64,000 bases of DNA from positions 51,241,729 to 51,305,728 of the forward strand of contig JBAIZL010000002.1 of assembly GCA_036971475.1 (NCBI GenBank), written 5' to 3'. The position numbers were made by a program, and so were the translations under genes. Below the pieces are notes generated by a model, which was given only the letters and a program-made list of their open reading frames with translations, was not told the DNA's origin and searched no databases. Within the stretch, counting starts at the first letter, position 1. Each line of letters begins with the position of its first letter. The DNA comes from Prosapia bicincta (lineage: Eukaryota; Arthropoda; Insecta; Hemiptera; Cercopidae). Positions 1 to 11,487 of the stretch are shown one piece after another.

Positions 1-418
1 AACTTTTTATATCAACCTTCTGATTCTTAATTGTAAACTAAATACTGTATTTACAACAAATATTATTATTTTTCGTTTAAAATAATACCATCTAAAGGAT
101 TACAGAAGGTTGTATTTTATTTCTGCCTTTAATTAGTTGCTATAGCTGTATTTTATTAGTTCATAAATTATTAAATTTAGTATAGCATTACTTTTTCGCT
201 AAGAAGTCTGTAATGGTTACTTAAATCAGTAAGATATTTAAAGAGATAAAAGTAGGTCTGCATAATGGGTAACAAGCGGTTTCCTAATAGACTATATAGT
301 TCTTTAAAAATATAAAATTAACAATAATATGAAAACATTATTATTGCAGGCTGTGTAATAGCCTTTTGTAATAGCCAATTGTTATAAAAACAATGTAAAC
401 TTTGGAAGTTTACGTTAA
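1..418. other. AT-rich noncoding stretch
   Basis: No open frame, splice-flanked exon or repeat that I recognise. It is AT-rich throughout and precedes a short open coding remnant. Confidence 0.5.
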
Positions 419-586
419 GTTGAAGCAACACTGTTAGCTGAGTTTAATAACCTTGTCAAGACCAGAAGATATATTGTCCAAGTCCTTGAGGATAACAGCG
501 TAAAGTACAAACTTTATAATGCTACTTTATTGCAGAACCTGACTGAAACAACTGTCATCAAGGGAGTTCGAAGGCAGTCTTCATAA
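419..586 (+). pseudogene. Short open coding remnant, unrecognised
   Basis: A 55-codon open stretch lies between a TAA at 416-418 and a TAA at 584-586. Its composition looks protein-like (for example YIVQVLEDNSVKYKLYN), with balanced charged and hydrophobic residues, unlike the Lys/Ile/Asn/Phe-rich translations of the surrounding DNA. No ATG starts it, so it would have to be a terminal exon or a fragment of a dead transposon or retrogene. A possible splice acceptor (ATTATTGCAG) lies upstream near 340-350, but stop codons separate it from this frame. I do not recognise a family. Confidence 0.25.
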
Positions 587-889
587 TAAAGATAGCGTAT
601 TTATAATAAACCAGTCTAATTGTAAGAAAACACTGCTTCTTCGAGAATATAAATATCGTGGTATTTAAATATTAAGTAACTTAAGACGTAAATATTCAAT
701 ACAGCCTCTAATACGATATTTAATGCAAATTATTTGAATCCAGCGTTCAAAAAATAATTTATAAAATTAAAGAGTATACCTGTAAAAACAGATAATATAT
801 TTTTCTGTGTAGTTACAAGGGGTATAGGGGTGGTCTTTAAACGAAGAAACGCTAAAAGCATTCTACCATTTGAGATCTGGTATTATAAA

Positions 890-1180
890 AGAAGGGGGGG
901 AAATATCATGGGAAGAAAGGTTAAGATACAATGTTGTGTTACTGTAGATGGGAAAAGATGTGAGACTATAAAGGATAAAAATTAAAATATTTTGGACATA
1001 TATTGAGGGAAGAAAAATACATAGTAGGGAGACCCGTGGTTAAGGTTAAAGGAATATTGTCTCCTGGCTCGAAATCTGACGTTTCCACAGATGTTGTTTA
1101 ATAGACGTGATGAGAGCTATGATAGACAGTTTTAGAATAGCTATGAATTTATGCAACCTAAATCAATCCAGCCCCAAGTT
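890..1180 (+). mobile_element. Decayed LINE 3' fragment
   Basis: In one forward frame, from about 976, the translation contains KLKYFGHILREEKYIVG. This resembles the motif (L-x-Y-F/L-G-H-x-x-R) found after the reverse transcriptase domain near the C-terminus of ORF2 in several non-LTR retrotransposon groups. Downstream the frame contains stops, and similarity fades into the CT-rich tract at 1186. Only a fragment of the end of ORF2 remains; no reverse transcriptase core is seen. The family assignment (RTE/CR1-like or other) cannot be made by eye. Confidence 0.4.
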
Positions 1181-1185
1181 CTACA

Positions 1186-1245
1186 TCTCTCTCTCTCTGT
1201 CTCTCTCTGTCTGTCTCTCTCTCTCGCTCTCTCTTCCTCTCTCTG
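1186..1245. repeat. CT-rich microsatellite
   Basis: A stretch of CT dinucleotides interrupted by CTGT and CGCT variants directly follows the LINE fragment. It could be the remnant of a simple-sequence tail but may be independent. Confidence 0.8.
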
Positions 1246-2639
1246 TTAATATTCTAATATAAATAAAACGAGCTGCTACAAAGGTTACCTAGAGTAACAC
1301 GGCGCAAGGATGCCGGTATTATTCCTTTTAATCCATTAGTAAGCTCTGGCACATAGACGCGGACACCTAATCTTGGCTTTGCTTTCGCTATGGGAAAAGA
1401 TTCATTTCAAGAAATCAGTTGTATTAGCTAACATAAATTTCGTAATATAGTTCATATTTGGATAATTCTTTTTTCTTTAATAATTTTTACTCTATACAAA
1501 TAATTTTAAAAATTCTTATAAAATATCGCGATACTAAAATATTGTTTGAAGTAAATCAATAAAACATTATTCGCTTATAAGACTTAGAACAAACCCTATT
1601 AAAATATTATATCAATATGGCTTACGCTATATATATTGCTTCAATTTGTACCAACGGAATACAATTGAAACGCACTGTATAGGCTTAATTTATCTATTAA
1701 ATGGAACTAATTCAACTCTAATCATATCCCATTGTAATTAAAGTTGAAATGAATTGTGATACCGCAATATAGCGTGTGATTGGATACCTCTACTTAATTA
1801 ATTTGCAATAACAGTAATTTATTACTCAAATTTTATTAAATGTATATTATAAAATATAATTCTCACATTAAAAAAGTGGTGCTGGAAGCTCTGAGACAGC
1901 AATGTGTTTTCTTATATAATAAAAATGTTAACTGATCAAATTTACAAAATTAGAATAATGATAATGTCTTATTCGGAATCCATTATTCGGAATCCATTGC
2001 TGGATTTTAGAGATTGTTTCCTTACGGACACATATTACGTTCAGTTTTAACCTGATTATATAATAGATTTGATACTCATTGGTAAGGGATTTAAACATAA
2101 ATTCTGAAATAATTTCTAATAATTATTTATCAAATTTTTTTAAACAAGCTTTGTGAAATTTAAGGTTATAAGATATTTTTCTAAATTATCATATAATTAA
2201 CGTAATATAATATAAAATATTTTAGTTTTTTCTTAAACTAGGTTAAACAAAATTCATTCATTATTCTGTATTTGTGTGCAAATTTTCAAGTTGAGACTCG
2301 CAAACTTGTTATAGAAAATCTTTGTATAGTTCAACTTTTTATTAACTCAGTAACTTAATATTATCGAATTGTCTTTCACTTCTAAGCTACAGTATGTTCA
2401 AAGTTTTAAGTCCCTACGAAATCAAGAAGTTATATAATATCAAGGGCACAGTGGTACAATACATCTTAAGTAACTTGTTTTATTTGTTATTTTTTATTGT
2501 TTTTGTGGTATTGGGGTTCTTTAAAATATTTTCAAGAAGTTAGTTTAAAATTGTTTGCAAAATTTGTGATGTTTGCAAGAGAGTGAGATAATTATATCAA
2601 GGGTAAACAATAGGGATATATTTTTCATTGAAATTTGTA
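1246..2639. other. AT-rich noncoding stretch
   Basis: No gene, RNA or repeat could be supported. There is a local direct repeat (TTATTCGGAATCCATT twice near 1969-1998). Otherwise the sequence is plain AT-rich host DNA. Confidence 0.5.
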
Positions 2640-3680
2640 AACATTTTGAAAGCCGATGATGAAAAACCAGTTGTCGTTGTTGTTGTCGTGTGACAAGTGG
2701 AATAAAAACAATAAAAAAACAGAAAAAAGGTGTTCAGAGAAAGGTAGAGAGAGCAATGTTACACGGGTCCAAAGGCGTGAAGCACTGCACTGGCCACATC
2801 TGCAGCTTTGTCCGTATAAAGGGTCTTCCTAGAACAATTTAAGTCAATTTTAAATAGTGCCGCAATGATGGACAGGCAGTTGAAGAGGTGATCGGGATTA
2901 AGCTGTATTCCTGGTCAGTGCCTACATTCAGGGTATGTTCTCGATCCATCAGGCAAGATTTTCATGTCTTTGAGGTGCATTGTAATCAGTCTGGCAATTT
3001 ATTTCGTGATTTCCCTGTCGAAGTTAAGCTCGGGAAGTGATGATTTTCTTCGGTTGTTATGGCAGAGCTTCGGTTTTGCAAAGGCATTGACGTCGGGAAA
3101 TGTTGTAATCACGGGGGCTGGTTCGATGGTCCTCGCTTCCTTGGCCAGAGAATCGGCCTCTTCGTTCCCTTTGATGTCAACGTGTGCCGGGATCCATTGA
3201 AGCGTACAAAGATTCTTCTTTTCCGCTATTAAGGGTAGGAAGGTATTGATCTATTGGGCGAGGTTTGTATTTTCTTTTTGGAGGGCCTGAAGAGCAGATC
3301 TGCAGTCCGTGAAGATTACTATGCCATCAGAGGGGTTGAGTGTTGTCCAAGTGAGGTAAATACTCAGAACTTCTCTGATTGCGATGAGTTCACTTGTGAA
3401 GTTAGAGGCGATTTTGCCTACTGCAATTTTGTGTCTGGAAGTTGAACCATCAGGGTAGGTTATAAAGATTCCGGATCCACCTCTATCGCAGTCAGAATTC
3501 GAAGAGCCGTTGGTGTAAGCAGCGTCAGTGTGGTTTTAAACTCTTGGCGATAGTTTCCATTCCTTACCTCTTGATTGTTTCTTGAGGCTCTTTTTTGGAG
3601 CAGGGTTCGAGGAGATTCAAGTTTATATTCACAAAGGAGGGTAGTTTCAAAAACCAGTAAAATATATCTAAAGAAAGTCA
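2640..3680 (-). mobile_element. Truncated non-LTR retrotransposon with RNase H domain
   Basis: Reading the minus strand from about 3680 down to about 2760 gives, with interruptions, a linker followed by an RNase H fold. An N-G-S block occupies the place of the first catalytic D-G-S. It is followed by TSELIAIREVL (catalytic E), IVIFTDCRSALQAL (catalytic D) and WIPAHVDIKGNEEADSLAKEA, which holds the conserved HV and the last acidic residue. After it comes a Cys/His cluster (YPECRH ... DHLFNC), as in the C-terminal tails of RNase H-bearing LINEs (I, LOA, R1-like groups). In-frame stops lie within the RNase H domain, before the Cys/His region and inside it. No reverse transcriptase lies upstream, so this is a dead 5'-truncated copy. 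The end near 2640-2760 contains A/T-rich and GTT-repeat sequence compatible with a 3' UTR. Its GC content is clearly higher than that of its flanks. Confidence 0.75.
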
Positions 3681-5589
3681 AATCTACATACTTAAAACCT
3701 ACTTAATATTTTATACGTATTTTTATATATGCTTTACTTTCGTTTATTTAATTTTGAGAACGTAAAATGATTACTGTATTTTATAATTAAGACCACTTGT
3801 GACACTGAGTACTATTTTTTCATGCTTCAATTATTTATTCTCAGTGTTTAATGTTTCTGAGGATATAACATGTAATATTGACTTACTGCTTTTGTATTAG
3901 TTGTATATTTAGTTGTCTGGAAGTCAAAAACTATCCTTGTTTTGTTCATCCTAAGCTGTAAAGCTCGCTTTAATAAATTGAATATAAAGTATATTTCTAC
4001 ACAATAACTTATATGAAGTGGCTCTTTGGTTTATGCTGCTTATTGCACTAGCAGTAAATTCTCAAGTTTCTAAACATTATTTACGACCGCTATTTCAGCG
4101 AATAAAAACACCAAGAATGACAGTACAACAAATCAAATGCAGTCACGTAATGGCAACTTTTATATTGTCCACTTCATCGTTTCCTGCGATTTATTATTAA
4201 TATAATTTACTGGGTATTTCTGAAACAACAACTTCCTTTATATAAGAAGATAAAACACTGAAATATTACAATTTATGAATATTCTTTAGTTTCATATAAG
4301 TACAGTAACATAGTTTGTAAATTTAGTTTATGAAAAGTTAGTAGCACATAAACTTAAACTGTAATTGCCGTTAAATATTTTATTTAAATAAATCCAGTAA
4401 AGTTACTTAAATTTTCCCTGTAAAATATATATCAACAAAAAAATATTATGTTAAGAAAAAGCCACTTCAAATATCTAGCTACTAAATATCAGAAAAGGCT
4501 TTTTATAAAAAAAAGAAAGAATAACAATTAATAAAATAAGAAACAAGTACTATTACAGTAGTTTAAAACCTATTTATATAACACATGCATAAAATAATAA
4601 TAAACATTAAAATAAATACAAAAAAAGATATTTTACTCACATACCAAAAATGTGAGTTCATGAAAACAACAAAAGAAATGTGTAGCGGGTTGGCTTCGTC
4701 AATGAAAAGATTATTACAAAACACTCGATTGTCTTAAATTCTGCAAGTAAATTAAAAATGTTCACTCTGTTACTCAATAATTACTTATGATAACGAAAAG
4801 AGAATAATAATGACCTTCAACGTCCTAAATATATCAAAAGTAATAAACAAATATTGTAATTAAATACACGGAACAAATAATATCACTAATATAAAAACAT
4901 AAAAGTTAAAATTTATTTATTATGAATTTACAATATAAACAAATATTGAACTAAAGACAATTTTACAATAATTACTTTCCTTTTTAAAATAATAAACCAC
5001 TTAATGAAGTTAACCGGTTTGAACAATTAATTGTGCTGTTAAAATGAAATTGTGGTATAGATATGAGATATCCACTATTAAAATTGTTTCATTAATTAAA
5101 TTTACTATACATACTCTAAATCTAATAATTGTTATTTGAAAAATATAATTTGTTGCATCACGTAGATTAATAAATTTTTTTATGTAACTCTCATAGTAAA
5201 ACAAATTTTGCACTATTTTACCGACCTGAACTTTTAACGACATTAAACTTTATTTGAAATACATTAGCTGGAAAACGTATGTAGAGTTGGTAGCAGAGCG
5301 TGGTTTCTGTTTGCGATTTCCACATGTTCCTGTTGGATTGGCGGTAATTAATTGAATAATATAAAGCAAAAACAAATGGAAACAATATCTTAATAAACTC
5401 ATTTAAAATGATTGACAATTAAAAATTTAAACTAAACATTCCTTCAAACTGCTACGGATCATATTATTCTGATCCCTGGAATTTAACACATTGATAGTCA
5501 AATCTCCATTTATTAAAGTGCTGACTCCGATTCTTGTTTTAACTGTTAAAAAATACGTGTGTAGTGTAATTTATGGGGAAAATTAATTC
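3681..5589. other. AT-rich noncoding stretch
   Basis: Only chance open frames of 60-77 codons with low-complexity composition are present. No splice-flanked exon or repeat family was recognised. Confidence 0.5.
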
Positions 5590-5725
5590 ATTATCGACTA
5601 TATCTTATTAGTATAAGTCTTATTGTATTAGTTATTTTGCATGAATTAAACGATTAAAGCAAAAGTGATTTGAGATGACGAAAATATTATTATTATCCAT
5701 GACGCAGCAACAAAGACGATTTAAC
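5590..5725. repeat. Dispersed repeat, partial copy 1
   Basis: The stretch around ATTAAACGATTAAAGCAAA followed by GACGAAAATATTATTATTAT and ATGACGCAGCAACAAAGACGAT recurs at 7475-7560 with few changes. Only the left part of the repeat is present here. It encodes no protein that I can recognise. Confidence 0.6.
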
Positions 5726-6874
5726 ACTCTTAAAAATAAGGTTTTACATATAAATTCATTTATATATTTGATTTTTATTTAATAATTATATCTTCCCAAT
5801 ATAAAAGAAAATTTTTGTTTTTTTCGTGCTCATTGTGAAGCTAGCATAGATAGTAGCACACCTAGCGGGTAAAAATGTAAAATATCGTACGAGGTAGTAA
5901 CTCAGGGTAATTAACTGACATCACCTCATGTGACGCAAGCATGGTCTGATATCGCCAGATCCAATGCACCAATCGAAAAATTCGAAATAATAACCAAGGG
6001 TGGGATTTCCGTTGGCGTGCCCCTTCAGAAGCCCCACTTGTCCAGAGGTTCTTGAACAGAACAGACGTGATGGCATTTTCGAACGTAACCTAGAAATTTA
6101 TAAGCTTCCAGTATTCCAAATTTTAAGATGTCAAGGCCAGTACCAAATTTATTTAACTCAGCAAAAGAAGAAGTCAGAAGCGATTATTTATGTATTTCAA
6201 ATGAGTAAAAGTTAATATCATGTTTGTTTAAGTGCGCTGATTTGCAAGAGCGATGTGTTAAGTGATTATTGATTCCAAAAGCCATGGGCAATCTTTAATA
6301 TGTTTTAAAGTGTTCTATAAGTAATGTGCACAATCAGGTACGTTTTAGATGATAATGAAGAAAATGTATTTTAATGTTAACTAAGTTGAAGAATTTTTAA
6401 TTGATAAACGGTTAACACATGAACGGTAGAAATTGTCCTTTAAATATTCATTTCTAAAAATTTAATTGAAAAACTTAAGTTACTATCTTGTCGATATAAA
6501 TAAAATGTTAAAGATTAATAAGTAATTAAAAAGTATGGAATAAATAGAATAATTAAAAATAAATTACTCGACAGATTGGCGTCATTTGTTCTTTTGTAAT
6601 TTGTCACGGATTAATAAATTGTATGACTTTGTATTTTAAAAATTTATTTCACAAGTAAACTAGAATGTTACAAACTTTCAATTTTCATTTCAAGTAATCT
6701 AGTTTTATCTTCCGAAGATATCAGAAGATCGTTTACAGAAAGACATTATTATGCCTTGCTGAAAACGGAAAACTAGGAGCCCCTGGTAAGTAAGGTTAGT
6801 TAATTTGTTAATTAGTAATTAACACACATTTTTAATAAAGCCCTGATAAATACTTACCCCAGGAAAAAAGGCTC
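5726..6874. other. AT-rich noncoding stretch with a GC-richer island
   Basis: 5930-6130 is somewhat richer in G+C than its surroundings and has one 71-codon open frame (6000-6215) that resembles no known family. The rest is AT-rich. Nothing else could be supported. Confidence 0.4.
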
Positions 6875-7200
6875 AACCGTTACAACGATAGGAAGCATTT
6901 CCGGTCCTTTTATTACCGCTCGTCTAGCTGTGCTGTCACTCACTCGCGCAAGCTCGACCTTTACTCTATCTCTCTCTCTCCCCGTCTCTGGCCAACAAAA
7001 CTGTCACAATACAAATAAAACCTAGTTCCAAATTCTCTAGTTATACAAACTAAAACACCGATTAATGAAGTAATACTGTAATTGTGACTTGAAGTTCACT
7101 TTTGTTATTTTAAATAAATCATTACATTTATTCGATATGTTTGTAATGGTTTCAGAAATTCATATTCATAAATCAAGGTTGAACATTGCATTAAAATCAA
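6875..7200. repeat. Dispersed repeat, copy 2 (right part)
   Basis: From ACGATAGGAAGCATTTCCGG to about 7190, this region aligns with 7553-7870. Shared blocks include a CT-rich tract ending CCCGTCTCT, TTCTC(T/C)AGTTATACAAACT, TGAAGTTCAC and TTCAGAAATTC. By eye the copies match over most of about 310 bp with many substitutions and small gaps. The origin could be a SINE or a MITE; no terminal repeats or tail were identified. Confidence 0.6.
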
Positions 7201-7420
7201 TGTTTAGCTTAATATATTAAAACGGACCTTTTAATATAAAAAATGGTACCTACATTTATATTTGTTTATTTATTTTTTAAAATATTTTATATTTATTTAT
7301 ATAGGCCTATATATAAATGGGCAATATTTATATTTAAATATCTTTATCATATGCCAAGATGTTAACTAAATTCACTATTATAGATTATCATGAAAACCAA
7401 TATAATTTAAAAGAATCGAG
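7201..7420. other. AT-rich spacer between repeat copies
   Basis: AT-rich sequence containing TATAGGCCTATAT. Short pieces near 7390-7430 (ATCATGAAAACC, GAATCGAGAATCGA) recur near 7946-7990, so the repeated unit probably extends into this spacer. Confidence 0.45.
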
Positions 7421-7990
7421 AATCGACTTTTAAACGATAAATTATCAACGATGTCTTATTCAAGTGTTAGTTGTTGTGAGTGAATTAAACGATTAAAGCA
7501 AATGTCTATTTGAGATCACGAAAATATTATTATTATTTATGACGCAACAACAAAGACGATCGGAAGCATTTTTGGTCCTTTTGTTCATCACCGTTCTTCT
7601 CGTTCTGTTGTCTCAGTCTCACTCGGGAGGGCTTGGCACACTTTCTCCCTCTCCCGTCTCTAGCCGTCACTACTCCACTATTACTTCATACGTGTCGAAA
7701 CAAAACACAAAGAAAGTTAGTTCCAATTTCTCCAGTTATACAAACTGAAATGCCTATTACTGAAGTAATATTGTAATTGTAAACTGAAGTTCACATTTGT
7801 AATTTTAAATAAACCATAACTTTAAACCAATCCCTTTCAGAAATTCCTGTTCATAAATCAAGCTCGAAAGTTTTGTGTACCTAGCCTATTAAATTAAAAC
7901 GAAACTTTTAACAGGTTTCACCATAACTAAATTCATTATTAAGGAATATCATGCAGGCCTATATAACGTAAAAGAATTGAGAATCGAAAA
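7420..7990. repeat. Dispersed repeat, copy 3 (longest)
   Basis: This copy contains both the left part shared with 5590-5725 and the right part shared with 6875-7200, so it shows the joined structure of the repeat. The open frame at 7539-7748 lies inside it and is not a recognisable protein. The end near 7990 is an estimate from where similarity to the other copies stops. Confidence 0.55.
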
Positions 7991-10373
7991 GGTTAGGCCC
8001 ATCCCTACTTTAAATAAACCCAAATGAATTTACTCCATCTTAAAATTTTTAAAGTTATATAGGCCTACAAAAAATAAACTCACCAGCTGGGAAACAACGT
8101 AATTTCATTCCGTACTTTTAATTCTCTGGGGACACTAAATATTTATTCATTTACACTCCAGAGCCTGTTCATGTGTACATTTTGGATTTTACAACGTACT
8201 TCCCCGCTTTACGACTCCCATTCCATAACTTTGTCCACCTCACTTTCCAGTTCCGGAGTGTCAAATTTCTCTTGGACATTAATTGACGCATTTATACAGA
8301 CTGGTCGTCTTTTTTCTCGGTTTTTGGGGATCCAGAACCAAAATAGTTTCAGGATTCTTCCTTTTTAGATTTTTGTTGATCCGTCTATACGAGGAAATCT
8401 GATTTTCCTGGAAATGTTTATGATCAATTTCTACCTAAATCATCTCTCTCTTTAATTTTTTAATCCAATAAATTCCCAAACCCCTGGATGAAGTCCTACA
8501 CTGGAAATAACTGAAACCCAACAATATAAACAAAGACATTTTTAACTGTGTGGGCATACACTTACTAACTTGCAGTTTGTGCTCCTGCTTCTACTTAGAA
8601 CGGACCGAAAGATAATTTTTACTCTAACAAGAACACACATAAAAAAACTCACAAACAAAAACTCCCAGTCAAACTTTAGGATTACAACCCCTAGAACCTT
8701 CTAACAATTCAATTAATCTCCCAACCTTACCACGACTTAATCCTAAAAGAAGCAAGAGGTCAGTTACGGCCTGAGTTGACAATAGCATACATCTACTGAA
8801 ACGGCCGTTCCCAATGATAAAAAAAAGTAAGTGCTACCATCGGCAAGTATGACATATAATCAAGTGATTTAGTGTTAAACTAGGAGCTCAAAGTTTTAGA
8901 TAAAGCTCAATATTTAAAGATGGAATCAAATGTTATTTATTTTGATAATTTAAAAAAATAAAAAAATAAAAAAAGCCCTGCCTACGAAAAATCGTTACTT
9001 TCAATGATAGAATTATTAGTTTCAAAAGTATGGCACAATGTCGGGGGAAATATTTCTTGAAACAAGTAAAGGTAATAAATAAATAGGAATTTTGAAAGAT
9101 CCTATTATCATTATTATTGATCTTCAAAGAATTGGAATATATTAGAGAGCATCATGCAGCCACCAAATTAATGAGTTAATTTTAAAGAGTTAATGGTTCA
9201 AAGGCGATACTTCTAGTATTATTAGGTGAATCAGGAGGCAATAACTAAACAAGTATAATTTTCTATGAAGCGAGTTATCTTGGTTTCAAGTATTTTTCAA
9301 TATTCTTTCAAATGCTTTTTATTACTCATGACCAACGACACCTTAATAAACACTTTTAGGAGTCAGTCATCTCAATCATTGCTCAATTCAAAGCCCCTTT
9401 GGTCTGGGTTTCAACGTGATTGGTACAACGGAACCCTTCTTCTTACACGAACAGACGCTTGATACATTATTCAGAACACGAATAAGCTAAACCCGGTGAT
9501 ACAACTTCATCCTTACTTCAATATTTATGATTAAAGTGACAACCGGCGCAATAGGATTACCGATATTATACGGTAAGTATATCCTTCACTTAAACGTAAA
9601 ATGAAAATTGTAGTAGCTCTAAATAGATAAGCCAAATTTAGTATTTCTCTTTTATAATATCAGAATTACCAATTGATACACTTCATTTAGGTATTAATGC
9701 CCCTATGACTAAAAGATAAAATGATAAAATATTTCAAATTTTATTCTCAATTATACTTCACTTATTTTAGCAACGTGTTAGCACACTCTAATGAGGTTAG
9801 TCAATATTAGGAATGGTAATTTTGATACTTGAAGGTCTAGTGTAACAATTTCTTTCCAAGGCTAATTTTGCATTATCAATGACTTTAAATCAATCTAATT
9901 AAAAAGATTTGATTTTGCATAAAATGAATAATTATACGTAAAGTTAGCATTATTGCAAACATATTTTGTAACATTTAATATGTAATTTAAAGGCGTCTTA
10001 TTTTTATGATTATTTTGCTTCTATTTTATTTCGTTTATTAAACCTTTTAACATATAAAGCCTATTATTATTTTTTAAACAACTCACTTTTAAATCTAACC
10101 AATTGTAAAATAGTTTTTGTATATTTGATAATATATACAAATGTAATCAATATCGCAATACAATACATTTTAAAATTATTAATTATTTAACAAAATTATG
10201 TGGGCAACATCTTTATATACATTTTGATTAACCAGTCATTATCATCGGAAGGTATAATTGCAAGAAGTTGCAAAATAAAATGTCAGATAATATACAATAG
10301 AGGCACATTATATAATAGACAATATTCTTGATATTTAACGTTATCCATTGTTTTTCCGTTGCACTGACTTTAT
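7991..10373. other. Mostly AT-rich noncoding DNA
   Basis: 8100-8530 is less AT-rich. On its minus strand there are short protein-like pieces in two different frames (for example VQEKFDTPELESEVDKVME near 8220-8280), suggesting a decayed coding fragment of unknown origin. 8540-8800 is also moderately GC-rich. From 8850 to 10373 the sequence is plain AT-rich, with no feature that I can support. Confidence 0.35.
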
Positions 10374-10560
10374 GAAGTTAATATATTACTATGTAAGTAA
10401 TTTTATCCACCATTAAGTGCAATAATTTTACCTTGAGTGATGAGGCACCTTTCGGTGCCTTTCGGAATGGTCAATTGACCGAAAGGTGCCTCATCACTCA
10501 AGGTAAAATTATTGCACTTAATGGTGGATAAAATTACTTACATAGTAATATATTAACTTC
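10374..10560. repeat. Perfect 82-bp inverted repeat (hairpin / MITE-like)
   Basis: The left arm 10374-10455 and right arm 10479-10560 are exact reverse complements over 82 bp, separated by a 23-bp spacer (10456-10478). The arms begin GAAGTTAATATATTAC and end at GCACCTTTCGG next to the spacer. No target-site duplication is obvious. It encodes nothing. It could be a hairpin-type MITE or a recent inverted duplication. A transcript through it would fold into a very stable hairpin. Confidence 0.9.
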
Positions 10561-10828
10561 AATAGACAATATGTAGAAGATATTCGTACTATAATAACTT
10601 ACAAAATACAGGACTTAAACATGGAATCAACAACATGACATTGAAAGACTAACATTAAAAAAAAACAGATAAAAAGAACAAATGTTACTAATTTCATTTT
10701 TGTACGGCGGGAAGCGTGACGAGACTGGAATCAAGATAATACAAAAGAATGACTGAAACAACGCGAAAGAGAAGACGAACTAAACAAAGAACTAAATCCG
10801 ACTAGCTGGTTGAATGTCATTAAATACA
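10561..10828. other. Host flank left of the provirus
   Basis: AT-rich DNA ending in TACA (10825-10828), the left copy of the target duplication of the LTR element. Confidence 0.6.
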
Positions 10829-11129
10829 AGTTATATGAACAATTTATGTGAACATTTCATAATTAAATGCGTGCTAGGAAAATTCCTGCTTACGCAGCTT
10901 TTGTATTATATAGGTGGTGAGAACAGAGCCCCAGCAGTGTGTAAGTCGCCTCTGTATCGCACAGACGTTTTCCGCTTCAGCTGAATGTATATCAGTTGTA
11001 TTTGAATTCATGTTTTTATTAAGCTAAATTATTGTAATCATTTCAAAATTAAATGTTTCTTAATTAACAAAGGTTTGTAAAAATAAAATCATTTTTAAAA
11101 ACCTTTCGAGCTTAATATAACACGTAACT
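10829..11129 (+). repeat. 5' LTR
   Basis: This 301-bp repeat is almost identical to 27579-27873. It begins AGTTATATGAAC and ends CACGTAACT, giving 5-bp inverted ends. A TATA-like ATTATATAGG lies near 10908 and a polyadenylation-type AATAAA at 11082-11087. Relative to the 3' LTR it has a 6-bp insertion in the CAGTG-TGTAAG region. Confidence 0.95.
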
Positions 11130-11146
11130 GGCGCAGTCGGTAGGAT
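11129..11146 (+). promoter_or_regulatory. Primer binding site, tRNA-Ser
   Basis: TGGCGCAGTCGGTAGGAT starts at the last base of the 5' LTR. It is complementary over 18 bases to the 3' end, including CCA, of insect tRNA-Ser as I recall it (…ATCCTACCGACTGCG). A tRNA-Ser primer is the known choice of the 17.6/297 branch of errantiviruses. Confidence 0.85.
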
Positions 11147-11487
11147 ATCTCGGGAGAATTAATGAACATAATCTTTATCGATTTCAATCGTTAACCGAGA
11201 TACTGCAAAAACTCGATTCATTACAGAGCGCATATCTGTAACGACATTAAGAAAACTTTAGTAGAGTGAATATCTACAACTAAATAGAGCGCATATCTAT
11301 TAAGAGCACGAGTGAATATCGTGTAAGTGAAAAGTGAAAAGTGAAAATTGTTCAAATGAGCAAAGTATTTTGGATCCACTTGTAAGTAGATCGTAAGAAA
11401 TATAGTTAAGAAAAAGTAGAGTAAATACTTTTTAATTTTATATCATTGATTTTAATTTTATTATTTTAAAGAAAATAATATTTTAAA
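11147..11487 (+). promoter_or_regulatory. Provirus leader (5' untranslated region)
   Basis: The sequence between the primer site and the gag ATG contains short internal repeats (AGAGCGCATATCT twice, AGTGAATATC twice, AAGTGAAA in tandem near 11328-11345). It would contain any packaging signal and the env splice donor. I cannot identify either with confidence. Confidence 0.5.

Noticed and set aside
8171..8368. Forward frame and minus-strand protein-like pieces
   Set aside because: Pieces are in different frames with stops and no family resemblance; mentioned only as a possible decayed fragment.
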